Source of the DNA: Lumbricus terrestris
Lineage: Eukaryota > Annelida > Clitellata > Crassiclitellata > Lumbricidae
Length of the DNA stretch: 64,000 bases
Assembly: GCA_949752735.1 (NCBI GenBank)
Contig: OX457040.1
Coordinates: 1,392,554-1,456,553, forward strand
Reading direction: 5' to 3'
In this document: positions 50,901 to 59,569 of the stretch, one piece after another
Position numbering within the stretch: the first letter of the stretch is position 1
Layout of the letters: each line of letters begins with the position of its first letter
Notes under the pieces: model-generated
What the model was told of the DNA's origin: nothing
What the model saw: only the letters and a program-made list of their open reading frames with translations
The model's database searches: none
Position numbers and translations under genes: made by a program

Positions 50901-53241
50901 ATAACTCCAGACCAAAACGCTCCGATGAGGCGATAACTTGATAAAACTAATGATAAGCATGTTGCTTTGATGAACCTTCAGCGGTCTAATCGGTCTTTTT
51001 TGCCACTAGTCTTGCTGTTTATCTACAATTATTGTTATCTGCCGGCGACTATGATCCACAGATACGTTACAGACCTTGCGCCACAACATCCGACCTTCAA
51101 CGTAAAGTTTTACGCTCCGAAAATTTCAACGCGTGGAGCCGGAATATTATAATAGGCCCCTAATGTTCGTCGAAGTTTTGCTACTCCAAAGGTGATGCCT
51201 ATTTTGATGTTTGCAAAGCAGGTCCGGCGTCGTGGAACTGTACATGCTGTCCTATCTCTGGTACACAGCTGTAGGAATACTAACAACAATTGTTGTTGGA
51301 CTCATTGTCAGCTTCATAACAGGTAGACCTGTACCCTACATGTGTCTTATAGATTGTGTATGAACACGTAGGTGTATCTTTTAAGTTTTCAATATGCAGG
51401 AAATCGGTATGCATGAATATAAAAATTATACATGTACCATGATGTACCGTATGTATAGATTACGTACATATGTCTGCATGCCGATGTAATGTTGCGTGTA
51501 TCTCAGAATCGATGTATGCATAATCTACGCACATGTATCGTTCGTGAAGCGTAGACCTGTATTCATGTAGGCATACCTATCATGCCAGTCATAGATATTT
51601 GTTTCCATGTATTGTGTTTAAATATTTATTTAGTTCAGAATTTATGCGCTTGTGCTCACAATAATTATTTTGGGCTTGAAGCTATTAATTATTCAGACCG
51701 TCAGGTGCGCATGTGCTTTTTTTGCGAAACTATAATTAACATGAACGCATATTCTATATATTCATATATATGCGTGAAGTCTTGCACTGGCTTCCTTTCC
51801 CGCAGCGCATCTCATTTAGGATTGCATCTTTGGTGTGGCGATGCTTATCAGGCTGGGCACCCTCTTACATGTGTGAGCTTTGCCTCTCTCTTTCCACTTG
51901 CATAGACCGCCGCGCACTGCGCTCTGCTGTCCATGGTGACTAAATGGTTCTTTTCACTCGCTCTGCAACAATGCAGAGGCGCTCGTTCTCTGTGGTTAGT
52001 CCAACAAACTGGAATTGACTTCTCTTGACTATGCGACACCTCCCAAGCTCTTCTCAATTTCATAAACTGTTGAAGACTGGTTTTTTTTCCGCTTGATCTC
52101 GGCCGGGAGCGCCTCTGAGTAGGTAACTTGAAGGGGCGCTATATAAATTACGATTCAATGATTGATATTTTATGTAGGCTACTGTAACTCATGCCTTGTG
52201 TTATTTCTTATTCCAATCACAAATGCATTCGCTGACGCTGTAGTGCCACAATAAGCGTATAACCTATTAATGTGCAGCGTCTTGATTTAGTAGGTCTACT
52301 GGCTTTCAGCTGCCACCATTTAGCTGTTGACATGATTGTGTCTTGGAAATAACCCGTTGTAGGTTACACCAAACCAAGAGATATCGATCGATCCGAAGCT
52401 TCTGATCCCATACGTCGATAAGTTCTGGTGTTGTTTCCCGGAGTCATGTCGATCGAAATGCAGATGTGGAATCGACTACAGCAAGGTAGGCTATGTATGC
52501 AACGAACACTGAGAATTTCATTTCGCATAGCTCAAAGCTATCTGCATGTAAATAGTGCACATTGAAAGACTTGTTCAAGATGCCACAGAAATGTTAATTG
52601 TGTTAAATTGCGCACTAGCTCAAGGTTATTATTACAAGACCTTGATCCTAACTACAAGTCTAAGCTATCCCACGCGCCCATATCCAGTGTCTATCAATGA
52701 CTGATCCTTGCGCAGTGGTTTACCTTAAACACAAAATCAGCTTTCTGAACATAAAGTAATTAGTATTTTTACGGTGGTGCCATTTTCCAGGTAGGCCTAA
52801 ATGTAACAGTCTAGCAGACCATGGCACTAAATATGCCATCATATTGCAAACCATAAGAACTTGCCTGTTCTTTCCTGCCTGCCCAACTTCAGACAAAGTT
52901 TAATGCAAATGATCTTCAAGATTCGATAAATTTCTTTTCTTTGTTTACAGGTCGATGATTCTGAATCCATCTCGGAAACTGTGGAATCAGAAAAATCCGT
53001 GGGAGTGTTCCATAACGGAATGAACGTTGTTTTTATCTCTCCTGATCCATCGGACATTGATGAAAAGGACACAAAGCAGGATCCGGATGGTGAAGGTTCC
53101 GAAAGTGTCCACTCCTCACAAGAACCATCTATCTCATTTGATGATAATTATTCGCATCACTCTGAGACCATAAAACGTAAAGTAGGACGCGACAACGACT
53201 CTTACGAATGTTTGGATGAAATGGAAATTTCAAAACTCTAA
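36952..53241 (+). CDS. SLC5-family Na+-coupled transporter, array gene 3 (frameshift in exon 15)
   Basis: Paralogue with the same 16-exon layout: 36952-37323, 39006-39074, 39751-39802, 40465-40532, 42231-42311, 43573-43646, 44814-44954, 45497-45632, 46185-46273, 46768-46886, 47560-47630, 47893-47979, 50138-50352, 51222-51322, 52363-52485, 52951-53241. It starts MASTCEG and shares [39 protein letters not shown] and MFFPWTNWI with its neighbours. Exon 15 is 4 nt longer than in genes 1 and 2, which shifts the frame and puts TAA at 52419-52421, giving 577 residues; an alternative acceptor at 52378 would restore a 690-residue protein. Intron 11 has a GC donor. The last exon keeps an open acidic tail (VDDSESISE ... 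DNDSYEC ... ISKL), which suggests selection on the tail until recently or still. Functional gene or young pseudogene is unresolved. A mariner, two LINEs and a SINE lie within its introns. Confidence 0.85.
37385..37470 (+). mobile_element. LINE/SINE 3' tail remnant
   Basis: TGGGAACGCCTCTGAGTAG ... CTTGAAGAAGCGTTGCATAA followed by AATGAACGAATGA is the common repeat tail. It lies 60 bp into intron 1 of gene 3. Confidence 0.5.
37735..38916 (-). mobile_element. Tc1/mariner-type transposon with long terminal inverted repeats
   Basis: An 1182-bp element flanked by TA at 37733-37734 and 38917-38918. Both ends read inward CAGGGTGCGGCCAAAAAAA and stay similar for about 65 bp. The minus strand carries transposase in three overlapping frames (38674-38492, 38550-38320, 38263-38039): MCHNKVFFTDEKIF (first catalytic D), FTFQQDVAPAHSA (second D), then WPPNSPDMNPLDYAVWG (third D). 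A one-base deletion just after AHSA breaks the frame before the third D. The copy is inactive but structurally whole, in intron 1 of gene 3. Confidence 0.9.
39182..39214. repeat. (TA)n microsatellite
   Basis: Pure TA repeat in intron 2 of gene 3. Confidence 0.9.
40740..41803 (-). mobile_element. RTE-like LINE, 5' truncated, antisense to gene 3
   Basis: The minus strand is open from about 41800 to the stop at 40774. It begins RSFGVGRRLTQLLHCACTEAKSAIRV, then FADDIDLIEDD (catalytic aspartates), FVYLGSLLTWDNDC, ILLYACETWTLRKRD and RGRPCREWLDDITDW. Truncated inside the reverse transcriptase, so the endonuclease is absent. The VGAKHGDPISP block departs from the usual RQG form. The short 3' tail ends in ATG repeats (CAT on the + strand, 40747-40759). 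It lies in intron 4 of gene 3. Confidence 0.85.
41820..42100. repeat. (AGT/AGC)n microsatellite
   Basis: Degenerate AGT/GTA/AGC repeats next to the truncated 5' end of the RTE-like LINE. Confidence 0.9.
42960..43180 (+). mobile_element. Degenerate LINE C-terminal remnant
   Basis: NSFGLARISHPSAAGEFNRL ... FKKRLKFHYFLLGF resembles a decayed LINE C-terminus (RAFSVAAPTVWNSLP ... FKKxLKTyLF). Low similarity. 42470-42700 before it may be part of another repeat (it contains (GA)n at 42615-42633). Intron 5 of gene 3. Confidence 0.4.
44548..44725 (+). mobile_element. tRNA-derived SINE, B box deleted
   Basis: Head GGGGCGCGGTGGTGTGAGG, then a jump from GGAGCCGTAAGGACC directly to GAGCAAGTCCTTCACTC; the B-box segment present in the copies at 11019 and 35371 is gone. 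The body and tail (GAAGAGGCGCTATAACATACATTCATAC) follow. Intron 6 of gene 3, 89 bp before exon 7. Confidence 0.8.
47560..47630 (+). CDS. Gene 3 exon 11 with a GC 5' splice site
   Basis: This 71-nt exon aligns along its whole length with exon 11 of genes 1 and 2 (VVFAVVGMGMALVFSQVGGTILQ). Genes 1 and 2 end it CAG|GTAAGA and CAG|GTACAG. Here the next bases are GCAGGC, so the intron to 47892 would be of the GC-AG class. Reading on into the intron meets no GT donor that keeps the alignment. Confidence 0.75.
48070..50070 (+). mobile_element. CR1/L2-like LINE with intact reverse-transcriptase reading frame
   Basis: An uninterrupted frame of 607 codons (48083-49906) encodes a LINE reverse transcriptase: NYRPIS (94-99), LLDISAAFDTIDH (164-176), GVPQGSVLGPLLF (223-235), YADDTQLF (256-263), LVYSKLDYCNSLF-like thumb, LHWLKIPERIHYK, APRLWNDLP and a C-terminal SKLKTLLF. 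It lacks the endonuclease domain, so the copy is 5' truncated. A 25-bp sequence is doubled at the 5' boundary (48088-48112, 48113-48137). The 3' UTR has a roughly 70-bp internal duplication and ends in (GATTAC)n at 50038-50063. It lies in intron 12 of gene 3, sense orientation. The intact frame points to a recent insertion. Confidence 0.88.
51770..52165 (+). mobile_element. LINE 3' end
   Basis: Reads HWLPFPQRISFRIASLVWRCL-like (51785 on), then the RRSFSVVSPTNWN-like segment and the tail GGGAGCGCCTCTGAGTAG ... TTGAAGGGGCGCTATATAAAT. It contains frameshifts. Intron 14 of gene 3. Confidence 0.75.
52363..52485 (+). CDS. Gene 3 exon 15 with a 4-bp duplication
   Basis: Genes 1 and 2 have 119 nt here; gene 3 has 123 because ATCG is doubled near 52383-52392 (ATCGATCGAT before CCGAAG). 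With the standard acceptor (AG at 52361-52362) the frame ends at TAA 52419-52421. Downstream of the duplication the original frame is preserved ([17 protein letters not shown]), followed by the donor AAG|GTAGGC. The AG at 52377-52378 would give a 107-nt exon that is back in frame. Confidence 0.85.
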
Positions 53242-53429
53242 TTATTAGACATTTTATTGCTTTTACTGAATATACAAGGATGCTCTTGAACGGTTTTTAA
53301 ACTGAAGCGACCTTCAGACCTATTGCATCTTGAGATGGAAATCCTCTGGCTCAGCCAACTCTGCTTGAGGCGGGAGGATATGTGTCTAAGACTATCTTCG
53401 GAAAAATGTTGCATTTGAGCGTCTTAAGA

Positions 53430-53448
53430 AATAAATATATCGAATAAA
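53430..53448 (+). promoter_or_regulatory. Possible polyadenylation signals of gene 3
   Basis: Two AATAAA hexamers (53430-53435 and 53443-53448) lie about 190 nt after the gene 3 stop. Tails of LINE remnants in this genome also contain AATAAA, so this is weak evidence. Confidence 0.25.
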
Positions 53449-54044
53449 TGAGGAAGGGACTGGTTGCGAGAAATCACTCATTTCCTCATTAATTTTGTCT
53501 GAGCTCCAATTCAGCCATTGAGTTAAGAGAACGTTACTAGTTTTGAAATGCGTTATTGCACGTAGTTTGGGAACAGGTAATTAGTTCTAGAACATGTTGT
53601 CTGTTTATGAACATGCAATTAGTTAAAGAACTTGTCGAATCTACCATAGGCCTCGCATCAGAATAATGAACTCCGAATTTCTATAGGGCTACTCCGAAGC
53701 GAATCGCTGAGCACAACTTATTTACGAGCGGGTATGGAAGCCTTGATTGATGTTGTGTGAATGGACGAGAATTTCTCAATGCCCACAAAAGCCATGCCAA
53801 AGATACCAGCTTAATCACCGGCGCTGTATAAAATTAGGTCAACGATATCTTAAACTATTCTGTTCGGTCCGGTGCCAAGTCAAAAATTCTGATAAGCCGG
53901 GGACACAGCGTCGTGGTTTACGGTGGTAATTGGTGATGATGGTGGTGGTCGTATGGTATATCCTGGATAGGATTGCTTGAAGAGTTCGGATTCAGTCGTG
54001 AGTGGAAAGTAGCAGTGGAAAGTGCACTCATTCATTCATTCATT

Positions 54045-54530
54045 TAAAAAATTATATAGCGCCCCTTCAAGAAGTCCACTCAGAGGCGCTCCCAGTCCAA
54101 CCACGTTGAAACAAAAAAGTTTTAAAGAGTCTGTGAAACACTGACGAGTCAACCCTTGGTGACAGGCGCATATCCAGCGGGAGACTATTCCAGACAGATG
54201 GACCTACAACTGAGAAAGCACGACGCTGACAGGTTGAAGTTTCAACACGCGGAACCAAAAGCTCCCCGCTAGAGGCAGAGCGAATGGCTCTACGAGGCAG
54301 GAAAACAGACAATGGACAGCAGAGTTTACATAGATAGGTCGGGGCACAGACAAAGAGACAACACCAAACCAGTAAAGCAATTCTTTAATTCGATGCGCTG
54401 TGATGTAGGGAGCCAGTGTAGAGTATCATGCATGCAAGATGAAACAGAGACATATTTAGGGATTCGCCCAATTGGCCGGGCTGTAGACCGAAGAACACGG
54501 TCTTTTTGCAATCAAAATGAGTGTAGAGAG
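54045..54530 (-). mobile_element. LINE 3' fragment
   Basis: The minus strand encodes MHDTLHWLPTSQRIELKNCF and, after a frame change, RAIRSASSGELLVPRVET, RRAFSVVGPSVWNSLPLDMR and FHRLFKTFLFQRGW, then the tail CTCTGAGTGG...CTTGAAGGGGCGCTATATAA. It is the family into which the SINE at 2616-3179 inserted. Confidence 0.8.
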
Positions 54531-54749
54531 TAAGCTCTCTTACAGACTAGACAGTGTAATAAGAAAATTTTCCACGGTTTAATGCAACGAACAGCTGTGC
54601 AGGACGCTAATTTTAATGCGTCTCACTGCAGAGCAAGAAGCGGATCGAAAACTACGCAGCTTGTGTTGTTTACGCTGAGAACACAGCGAAAAGAACTGTT
54701 CTTCCAATAAAATAATCTATCAGAATAAAGCTACCACAAATAACGCCAT

Positions 54750-54858
54750 TTTTATTATTATTATTAAATTTTTTTTAATGCGTCATTATTATTATTGTTG
54801 TTGTTATTATTATTATTATTATAATTATTATTATTGCTATAATTACTATTATTATTGC

Positions 54859-54927
<69 letters not shown>

Positions 54928-54940
54928 ATTATTTTTTTTT

Positions 54941-54971
<31 letters not shown>

Positions 54972-54993
54972 TTATTATTATAACGCTATTATT
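54750..54993. repeat. (TTA)n microsatellite
   Basis: About 240 bp of TTA/ATT repeats with GTT and T-run interruptions. Confidence 0.95.
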
Positions 54994-55014
54994 TTAAGTG
55001 CATGAAACTTGTTT

Positions 55015-55440
55015 TGTGTCCCCCTGCGACCATATCCAACTCGATGACAATGAGTACACTGATTATACTCTGTCGGTTGAAAGATAAGACGGCGAAGGAG
55101 AGGATTGGACAGACGCCCTCATAATTGTGGAGAGGTGAGGAGAATGAAGTTTATGATGATTATTTTCATGCCCCGTTGCAACCTCTGGGCCAGCTTAAGA
55201 TTGTGGTGCTCCAGGGCTTTTTCTAAGGAATTTTTAGAACTGCACAACCCATTCCTCTCCTTCTCATCTTCCATGGTAAATTACTTTCACTCGAATGTCA
55301 GTTACCATTTTTACTGTTTTTAGCTGCACAGAACTTGTGACAGAAGTGCTTCTATAACTGCACAAATCCATTTAGAACTGCACATTTTGTGTACAACTGC
55401 ACGCTAAAAAAGCCATGTGGTGCTCTTCTAATGTATAGTA
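55015..55440. repeat. Unclassified dispersed repeat, second copy
   Basis: Counterpart of 5085-5530. It repeatedly contains AGAACTGCACA / TAACTGCACA words (55236, 55351, 55374). The two parts have opposite relative orientation to those of the first copy. Class unknown. Confidence 0.5.
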
Positions 55441-56224
55441 AGGTTCACCGCACAGACTAAAGTCACGCCTCTGCGATCTCATTCTAGTCTCACATCTGTT
55501 TTCTTTGGCAGCGTCATGCTTGATTGACCGCATCCGATTAGAACTGAACCAAGTCCCACAGCTGCATCAACTGACAAGTTTTTTTAACCTGAGCCGTGCA
55601 AGGTCGTGACAAAGGTGATGCTAATTATAGAATTTAGCTCAAAACCTGACAGAGTTTGAAAGGCGTTGCTTGACAGTAGTGTGGTTTTGATGATCTTCAT
55701 GTCTGACATAAAATTCACACTAAATGTGGCTGATTATATAATCAGACAGTAAGCCTAAATCTGATTTTAAAACCATTGGTAAATATCGTAAGAACGACGA
55801 AATTCAATACGCTGATTTAAATTACATTTCAATTCGTTCAAAAATAATCATGCTTAGATTGAGTAAGGCTAATAGCACAGGTGATATTTTATTATGCATA
55901 ATACAATACATAGTTCAGAGATCCTTTTTGAATCTGGGCAAAAGTGTTTTGATCTACATGTATGACCACAAAAGAACAGTTGAGTTTTCAGTCTATGCCG
56001 AAAGGAAGCGACAGAAAAAGAGCCAGGAACATAAAATAGAATCATTCCAAATAGCCAGACCATCGTCTGTGACCAATTTCAGAAACATTCGACAAAACCT
56101 ATGTTCCACATAATGATTTCTTCTTGTTGAATCTCCTGAGCGCATAAGTATCTGCCTCTGACTAGACACGATCTTCGTCAAAGCAATCAGATGTACAAAA
56201 CCTGTGGCTGTCATCCAGTTCAAT

Positions 56225-56395
56225 TATTAACCCAGACGATTTAACAGCTTTGCTTTCGCACTTCTTTCGCAATTAGTAGCCGTAGAGATGCTTTGTCGAC
56301 TCATCGATTTTCCTTCGCGTCTCTGAACATAAACGGCGCGAAAGCATAAAGCCAGAAGTAATGAACGTTTGAGACCTGAGAAGCATAAGCAGGTC
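56225..56395 (+). promoter_or_regulatory. Upstream block of gene 4 shared with gene 3
   Basis: Counterpart of the block at 36510-36715, with the same order and orientation of the conserved words. A further shared word, ATCGTCTGTGACC, lies at about 56062 here and 36313 upstream of gene 3. It is less well conserved than the first exons. Confidence 0.4.
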
Positions 56396-56694
56396 TCTGG
56401 TCGTTCGCGCAAATACGTCGATATTAGGAGAGCTGCAGATTCAAAACAACATTTGAAAAGAATCAATCAGTGGGCGGGCCAAAGAACACCGGCATGACGG
56501 AAGTACCAGTAAAACGTCAACAACAAGTGAAATCAATTGCATAAAGCCACAGCAGAGAGCAGCCAGGATTGGCAGAACACGACAACACCAGAGAGAACTC
56601 CAGTTACTATCTACAGTTGTACTACGTTACTCGAAGTCCAGCAACCCTAGAACGGCATATAGCATTCATCTAATCGAAGACTGGTTCAATAATC

Positions 56695-57066
56695 ATGGAG
56701 TCAATATGCGAGGGAGCTCCACCTGTCCCAATGGGAAGTACCTTCACCGTTTGGGACTACCTCGTCTTCTGCATCATCCTTGCCATTTCCGCTTCCATTG
56801 GAATCTACTACGCCTGCTCCGGTGGAAAGCAAAAGACAACTCAGGAGTACCTGTTGGCCGATAAGAGTATGTCGGCATTCCCGGTGGCGCTGTCTATCCT
56901 TGCAACATTCATCTCGGCTGGGATGTCCCTCGGTACTCCAGCGGAGATCTACACTCAGGGGTCGTTGTACTGGATGACTGTGTGGAGTGCCATGCTGGCT
57001 CCCATCTTCGGTGCAGTCATCTTTGGACCGTTTTTCCACCGGATGAAGATTCTCAGCGCATTCGAG
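56695..57066 (+). CDS. SLC5-family transporter, array gene 4, first exon only
   Basis: A 372-nt exon ending in FE|gtattt encodes 124 residues homologous to exon 1 of genes 2 and 3. It is closest to gene 3: the [20 protein letters not shown] and [12 protein letters not shown] blocks match. It starts MESICEG and reads open to the donor. Exon 2 of this family ([15 protein letters not shown]) is not found between 57067 and 64000, whereas intron 1 is only 2.4 kb in gene 2 and 1.7 kb in gene 3. The gene either has a repeat-expanded first intron running past the window or is a truncated copy. Confidence 0.85.
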
Positions 57067-57560
57067 GTATTTTTTTTATTGATTATTATAACTTTTAGCG
57101 CCCGAGGTATAATAGTGATCCATCGGGCTTTAAAAACAATAAATACTAAAATACTTATTACAGCTTGAGATTCTGAAATACACTACCAGCGATTTAACTC
57201 AATGGCCAAATGTCGACCTACCTGTGCTGGCGTCCAGTGGTTTTAATTTCGATTTAATATGGAGAAAAGTCGATAAGTACGGATGACCTACTTGAGACCA
57301 TTCAGAACGTCGGCCTTTTACTTGTTTTCGCTGCGTTGACCATAAAAATAATGTAAAGATAATAATATTGTTTTGTACTGGAAGATACGTGTTCTCGATT
57401 CTTTGTCTCGCACCTTACGATAACTGTGACACCGGTAGCACTGACGGCGATTTTTGAACTGTCCCTGTCATTGAACTTGACAATTATTGTCTGTATGTCG
57501 GACCCCGTCCACCCAATAACGGTCGTCTGATACGAATTACTTCTTATGTTTGTTTGTTTG
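57067..57560. other. Start of gene 4 intron 1, nothing recognised
   Basis: No repeat or coding similarity seen. A GTTT/GTAT stretch at 57547-57572 is the tail of the following SINE. Confidence 0.6.
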
Positions 57561-57745
57561 TATGTTTGTATGTGCACTTGTTATAGCGCCCCTTCAAGCT
57601 CTCTCCTGCTACTCAGAGGCGCTCCCGAATGCAGAGCGGACACTGCATCGGAGTTTCACGCCGAAGCGCTGAGCAATTGTGAGTGAAAGACTTGCCCAAG
57701 GTCCTTACGCGGCGAGGTGGATTCGAACCTCGAACCTTACAAGAC
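57560..57745 (-). mobile_element. tRNA-derived SINE, head truncated
   Basis: Minus-strand copy with tail (TTATAGCGCCCCTTCAAG), body and B box (GGATTCGAACCTCG on the + strand at 57718-57731). The A-box part is missing beyond about 57745. Confidence 0.85.
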
Positions 57746-57834
57746 TCACGATCACACAACTTCTTCTATTGAGCTTGACTCAATTTACCAATAGTATTGT
57801 ATTGAGCACAATTAGTCATACTGTTCATGCCACA

Positions 57835-57893
57835 TTATTTTTATTGGATCATATTTTATTGGATTGGATCATATTTTATTGGATTGGCCCATG
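57835..57893. repeat. Short tandem repeat
   Basis: GGATCATATTTTATTGGATT occurs twice in tandem, with a partial third unit. Confidence 0.85.
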
Positions 57894-58199
57894 GATATTT
57901 TTCAAGAACTGGCTATGCCATATTGACTATCTAGAAAATCTGCGTGACACATTAACCCTCGGGACACCAAAGAGAATGGTATCCAACCCCCTAGGTTTTT
58001 TCCAAATCAAACGTGTTCCGTTTGGAATAAAATTTTGACGTTTTAGGTAGCTGTAGAGGGTTAATTGGCACACATTTTGAGCTAAAATTGTTGATGATGT
58101 CCCCTACCGTTCAGTAGTTATACCCGATATACCCGGGGTACCAGATGGGTGGATACCACCCCCTTAGATTATCGACTATAACTTTTGCGCCCTTTAATA

Positions 58200-58500
58200 T
58201 GAAGAGACACAAATTATACCATTGTATAGAGGGAATGTGGGATTACATTTCCATGCTCTTTGAGTTGTATTTTGACAACCGGAAGTGCTCAAAATAAATT
58301 AAAATGTATATAGAGGTGTTTTATTTTTAAAAAATTTCATGTTTTTTCTATTATAACCTATCCATAATTTATTTTTTAATAGAAATAAATTATGCCATTC
58401 TGTAGAGGGTATTTAGGGCTAGATTCTAATACTAAATAATTTGTCTTTTGATGACCGGAAGTGCTCAAAATAAATTAAAATGTGTGAAAATGCTGTTTTT
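58200..58500. repeat. Two-copy direct repeat, about 176-bp spacing
   Basis: ACCGGAAGTGCTCAAAATAA and the ten bases after it occur at about 58279 and 58455. The sequence before each copy is also related (AAATTATACCATTGTATAGAGGG compared with the 58389 counterpart). AT-rich, non-coding, class unknown. Confidence 0.7.
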
Positions 58501-58609
58501 TTTACAACGCTGGCCGATTATGTCTGTGTTATAATACGCCGCAGCAGTGTTCATTAAATCAATATTACGGTTTCTTCAATTGAACGGTTCTTAATGCTAA
58601 CTAGAGTGG

Positions 58610-58740
58610 ATGGAGTGTAACAGACCACCAGGCCTGGATCTTGCTCAAAGCATTTAAAATGAAATTGGTCAGTTACTTGCTGACTTGGCCTAGAAAAAGA
58701 CATTTTTATACTGGGCGATTTCAATACCCGGTATTGAAGT
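58610..58740 (+). mobile_element. LINE endonuclease (APE-type) remnant
   Basis: CNRPPGLDLAQSI, NEIGQLLADLA and, after a frame change, EKDIFILGDFNTR. The RPPG and GDFN motifs belong to the apurinic-type endonuclease of CR1/L2-group LINEs. Stops and a frameshift interrupt it. 58740-59560 may be further decayed LINE sequence; nothing firm is visible. Confidence 0.6.
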
Positions 58741-59569
58741 TTTAAACGCTAACGTGCTCGCTCACACCCTTCACTTCTTAAATGTGATGTCATCTCATCT
58801 CATCTCACCGATGAGTCTAGAAGCCACTGCTACTCAACATAACTTAATTGACAACTAAGCCCACTCTAACCGGTTTTTACAAACGCATCTTGAAACGACG
58901 AACACAATGTCATATTGCGAGTCTGATTTCATCCCACGTAAGCTATGATCAATCCTGTCATTGATCTATTGATGAACCCTTGGTTGCAGTCAACAACTGT
59001 TCGGTGACCTCTTATGCTGTTCCCTCTATCCCTACAAACAGCAAAAGTCACGTCCACTCTGAACAGGGACCTACGGAGAGCATTGCCAGTCTAGACCGAT
59101 ATCTATCCTCTCGTACTTTTCCCCATTTTTTAAAATGCTAGTCTAATGTGTATTCGATTATTCGATTAATCGGAATCGAAAAAGCAATGTTTAGTTGTTT
59201 ACACACTACTGCACGTAGGCCTACGCCACGGTTTCAATCGAGTCACATGACCATTGACCACCATGCTGCTAAGGCATTTTCAGGATGGCATCGCTGCAAA
59301 TGTAGATTGCCCTGAATTCTTTAACGTAGTTGGCCTATTCATCGACTTAACAAAGCTTTTTTGATATAGTGGATTAGAGCATAATTGTTTGAAATAACTT
59401 AGAAATAATTATTATAGGAATACGTGCCACTGCACTGAAATGAAGTAAAAAGTCACTTTGAGGATGGCAAGTAACAAAGTTATCTGCAGTGATGCTCTCG
59501 TTCACCTCTTTAATGAAGGCTAATTAAACATGCTTTCCCTCGATCAGCGGTCCATTCTCATTTACTGTA

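Larger units (their letters stand above)
53242..56694. other. Intergenic region between genes 3 and 4
   Basis: Contains a LINE remnant (54045-54530), a (TTA)n array, an unclassified dispersed repeat and the block upstream of gene 4. 53460-54040 and 55440-56200 show nothing I recognise. Confidence 0.7.

Noticed and set aside
56701..57039. Minus-strand frame of 112 codons antisense to gene 4 exon 1 (similar ones at 17943-18290 and 37108-37296)
   Set aside because: Shadow of the conserved first exon; the antisense frames do not share a conserved protein pattern beyond what the sense codons force.
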